Shown piece after piece: positions 59,354-60,406 of a DNA stretch of 60,406 bases. The notes beneath the pieces were generated by a model that worked only from the letters and a program-made list of their open reading frames with translations, did no database searches and was not told the origin of the DNA. Positions within the stretch are counted from its first letter, which is position 1. Every line of letters starts with the position of its first letter. This stretch comes from JAJDIA01 sp031555145 (GTDB lineage Bacteria; Bacteroidota; Bacteroidia; Bacteroidales; Tannerellaceae): the NCBI GenBank assembly GCA_031555145.1, contig JAVBUR010000053.1, forward strand, positions 1-60,406, written 5' to 3'. Both the position numbers and the translations under genes were made by a program.

Positions 59354-60148
59354 TTAATGAAACTGTACGTTGAAGCCGGCGAAGATCTGTAGTTTTGGTT
59401 GTCCGCCGCCATAGGAATAAACGGAGTATTGCGGTTCCATAAAGATGTTGAACATACTGTTGTTCACTTTCACCACCTTACCGATACCCAACCCGATGGG
59501 AACATTATAGTATCCCTTCTCAAGGTCGAAACTCCACACACCGGTACTACGCAGGTATGTGCCTGCCCCGAGTTGCCACATGAAGAAAAGCTGCGGCGTA
59601 AGCAGGTTTACGTTGGGTTTGTCATCATCACCGGCCACTGATATCTGCCAGGTCAACAAGGAACCCACCTGCAGCACAGGATTACTCTTAAAGAAAGCAA
59701 TAGCCGAAAACCCTGTCTGCCATTTACCCGAACCCAGGTCGCGCGTGGCTGTGGGAAAGGTAAAGGCGGGACCGATACCCAACTCAGGAGCGCCCTCCTT
59801 CATCTTGAACTTATAGATCAGGAACATATTGGCGTCATACAGCCCTGACTTGGGACCTGCATTGGGCTCGGCCAACGTCATAAACGGCATCGATGCCCGC
59901 ACAATAAACGACCCAATCGGCTGCGCATACCGCACCCACGTCATATTCGTCGAAGCATCCGGGGCATCATACAAGCTGGGTGAATAATAATTATGGATGT
60001 TAAAAGATTTAATACTCGCCAACGGGTTATTGGCCTGCTTCACCGCTTCTGCATCCGAAGCCGCATTCTGAGCACTTAGCGAAAACGACGCCCCTGCCAA
60101 CAGTATAGAGAGGCTAAAGAGAATAGTTTTTGAATAAATACGTTTCAT
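59354..60148 (-). CDS. Exported beta-rich protein of the neuromedin U / MetA-pathway type
   Basis: A 264-residue protein with a signal peptide (cut near LSAQN) and alternating beta strands ending in aromatic FNVQFH, as in small outer-membrane barrels. Segments such as WVRYAQPIGSFIVRASMPF, LGIGPAFTFPTATRDLGSGK and YNVPIGLGIGKVVKVNNSMF resemble proteins annotated as neuromedin U or MetA-pathway-of-phenol-degradation transporters in other Gram-negatives. The role is unknown. The longer frame begins with a TTG at 60157; ATG 60148 is preferred. It has a clear terminator. Confidence 0.7.
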   Translation of the reverse strand: MKRIYSKTILFSLSILLAGASFSLSAQNAASDAEAVKQANNPLASIKSFNIHNYYSPSLYDAPDASTNMTWVRYAQPIGSFIVRASMPFMTLAEPNAGPKSGLYDANMFLIYKFKMKEGAPELGIGPAFTFPTATRDLGSGKWQTGFSAIAFFKSNPVLQVGSLLTWQISVAGDDDKPNVNLLTPQLFFMWQLGAGTYLRSTGVWSFDLEKGYYNVPIGLGIGKVVKVNNSMFNIFMEPQYSVYSYGGGQPKLQIFAGFNVQFH

Positions 60149-60311
60149 TATAATCAATTTTAATGTATTCTTAATCTATTTATACAACAACTTTTTTACT
60201 AAAAAGGTTATCCGCAAAAAGGATAAAACCACACGTCGACAAACCCAAGCCCCGTACTTTCAAACCTGTCCGAATCTGAAGCTATTTTGCAACGACACGG
60301 CTACCAGCAAT

Positions 60312-60406
60312 AGTTTCATTAGGATGAAACTGTTTGTTTCACCTATTGAAACTGTCTGTTTCACCGTTTGGAACTCGGAGTTTCACCCTATGAAACTGAA
60401 AGTTTC
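60312..60406. repeat. Second tandem quasi-palindrome array, cut by the window end
   Basis: Units start at 60312, 60335, 60357, 60379 and 60401 (last one cut), period 22-23 bp. Each is 19-20 bp: (A/T)GTTTCA - 6 or 7 variable bases - TG(A/G)AACT, parted by 3-bp spacers GTT, GTC, CGG, GAA. Facing half-sites across the spacers pair as TGAAAC with GTTTCA three times, and TGGAAC with GTTTCA once (a G-U pair in RNA). It starts 163 bp upstream of the neuromedin-U-like gene. Confidence 0.85.

Overview
The window looks like chromosome from a member of the Bacteroidales (phylum Bacteroidota), most plausibly the Parabacteroides/Tannerella side of the order. The evidence is: repeated promoters of the Bacteroides type (TTTG ... 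TAnnTTTG), a SusC/SusD pair, TonB-dependent receptors with carboxypeptidase-like N-terminal domains, a type III glutamine synthetase, RicT next to GldH, and Bat aerotolerance genes. The genus is an inference. Protein names come from reading translated sequence; no database search was run.

Layout. 0.2-7 kb: DUF1097 membrane protein, exported GH2 glycosidase, duplicated-ATPase ABC protein (ModF-like), glnN. 7-16 kb: a polysaccharide-utilisation-like locus: AraC regulator, SusC, SusD, a lipoprotein arylsulfate sulfotransferase, and a GH130 mannosyl-glucose phosphorylase. 16-23 kb, opposite strand: an operon of an MsbA-type ABC exporter, a TonB-dependent receptor and a GH95 alpha-L-fucosidase-type lipoprotein. 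23-25 kb: ricT and gldH, overlapping. 25-32 kb, minus strand: the cell-shape operon purH-mreB-mreC-mreD-mrdA-rodA. 32.5-34.4 kb: a small charged helical protein, a tandem hairpin repeat array, and pdxB.

34.5-40.7 kb is a sulfatase module: an anaerobic radical-SAM sulfatase maturase, a shortened trigger-factor-like protein, a secreted S1 sulfatase, an exported protein of the FGE/SUMF1 family that keeps both active-site cysteines, and a lipoprotein HAD hydrolase. It runs without a clear break into the Bat (aerotolerance) operon at 40.7-47.6 kb: MoxR ATPase, DUF58, DUF4381, a 1010-residue BatA-BatB-TPR fusion, and BatD. A 260-bp element with perfect 56-bp inverted arms sits in frame exactly at the BatA/BatB junction.

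47.6-60.4 kb: an ATPase gene remnant, tRNA-Arg(CCG), asnA, ung, a minus-strand LptD-like gene and HD-domain gene, an S9 peptidase, a membrane TPR/HTH regulator followed by a 6-bladed propeller lipoprotein with a repeat-rich promoter, and an outer-membrane-type protein. The window ends inside a second copy of the tandem hairpin array. The two strongest candidates for something undescribed are this array family (33.0 and 60.3 kb; half-sites co-vary across 3-nt gaps) and the inverted-repeat element that joins batA to batB.
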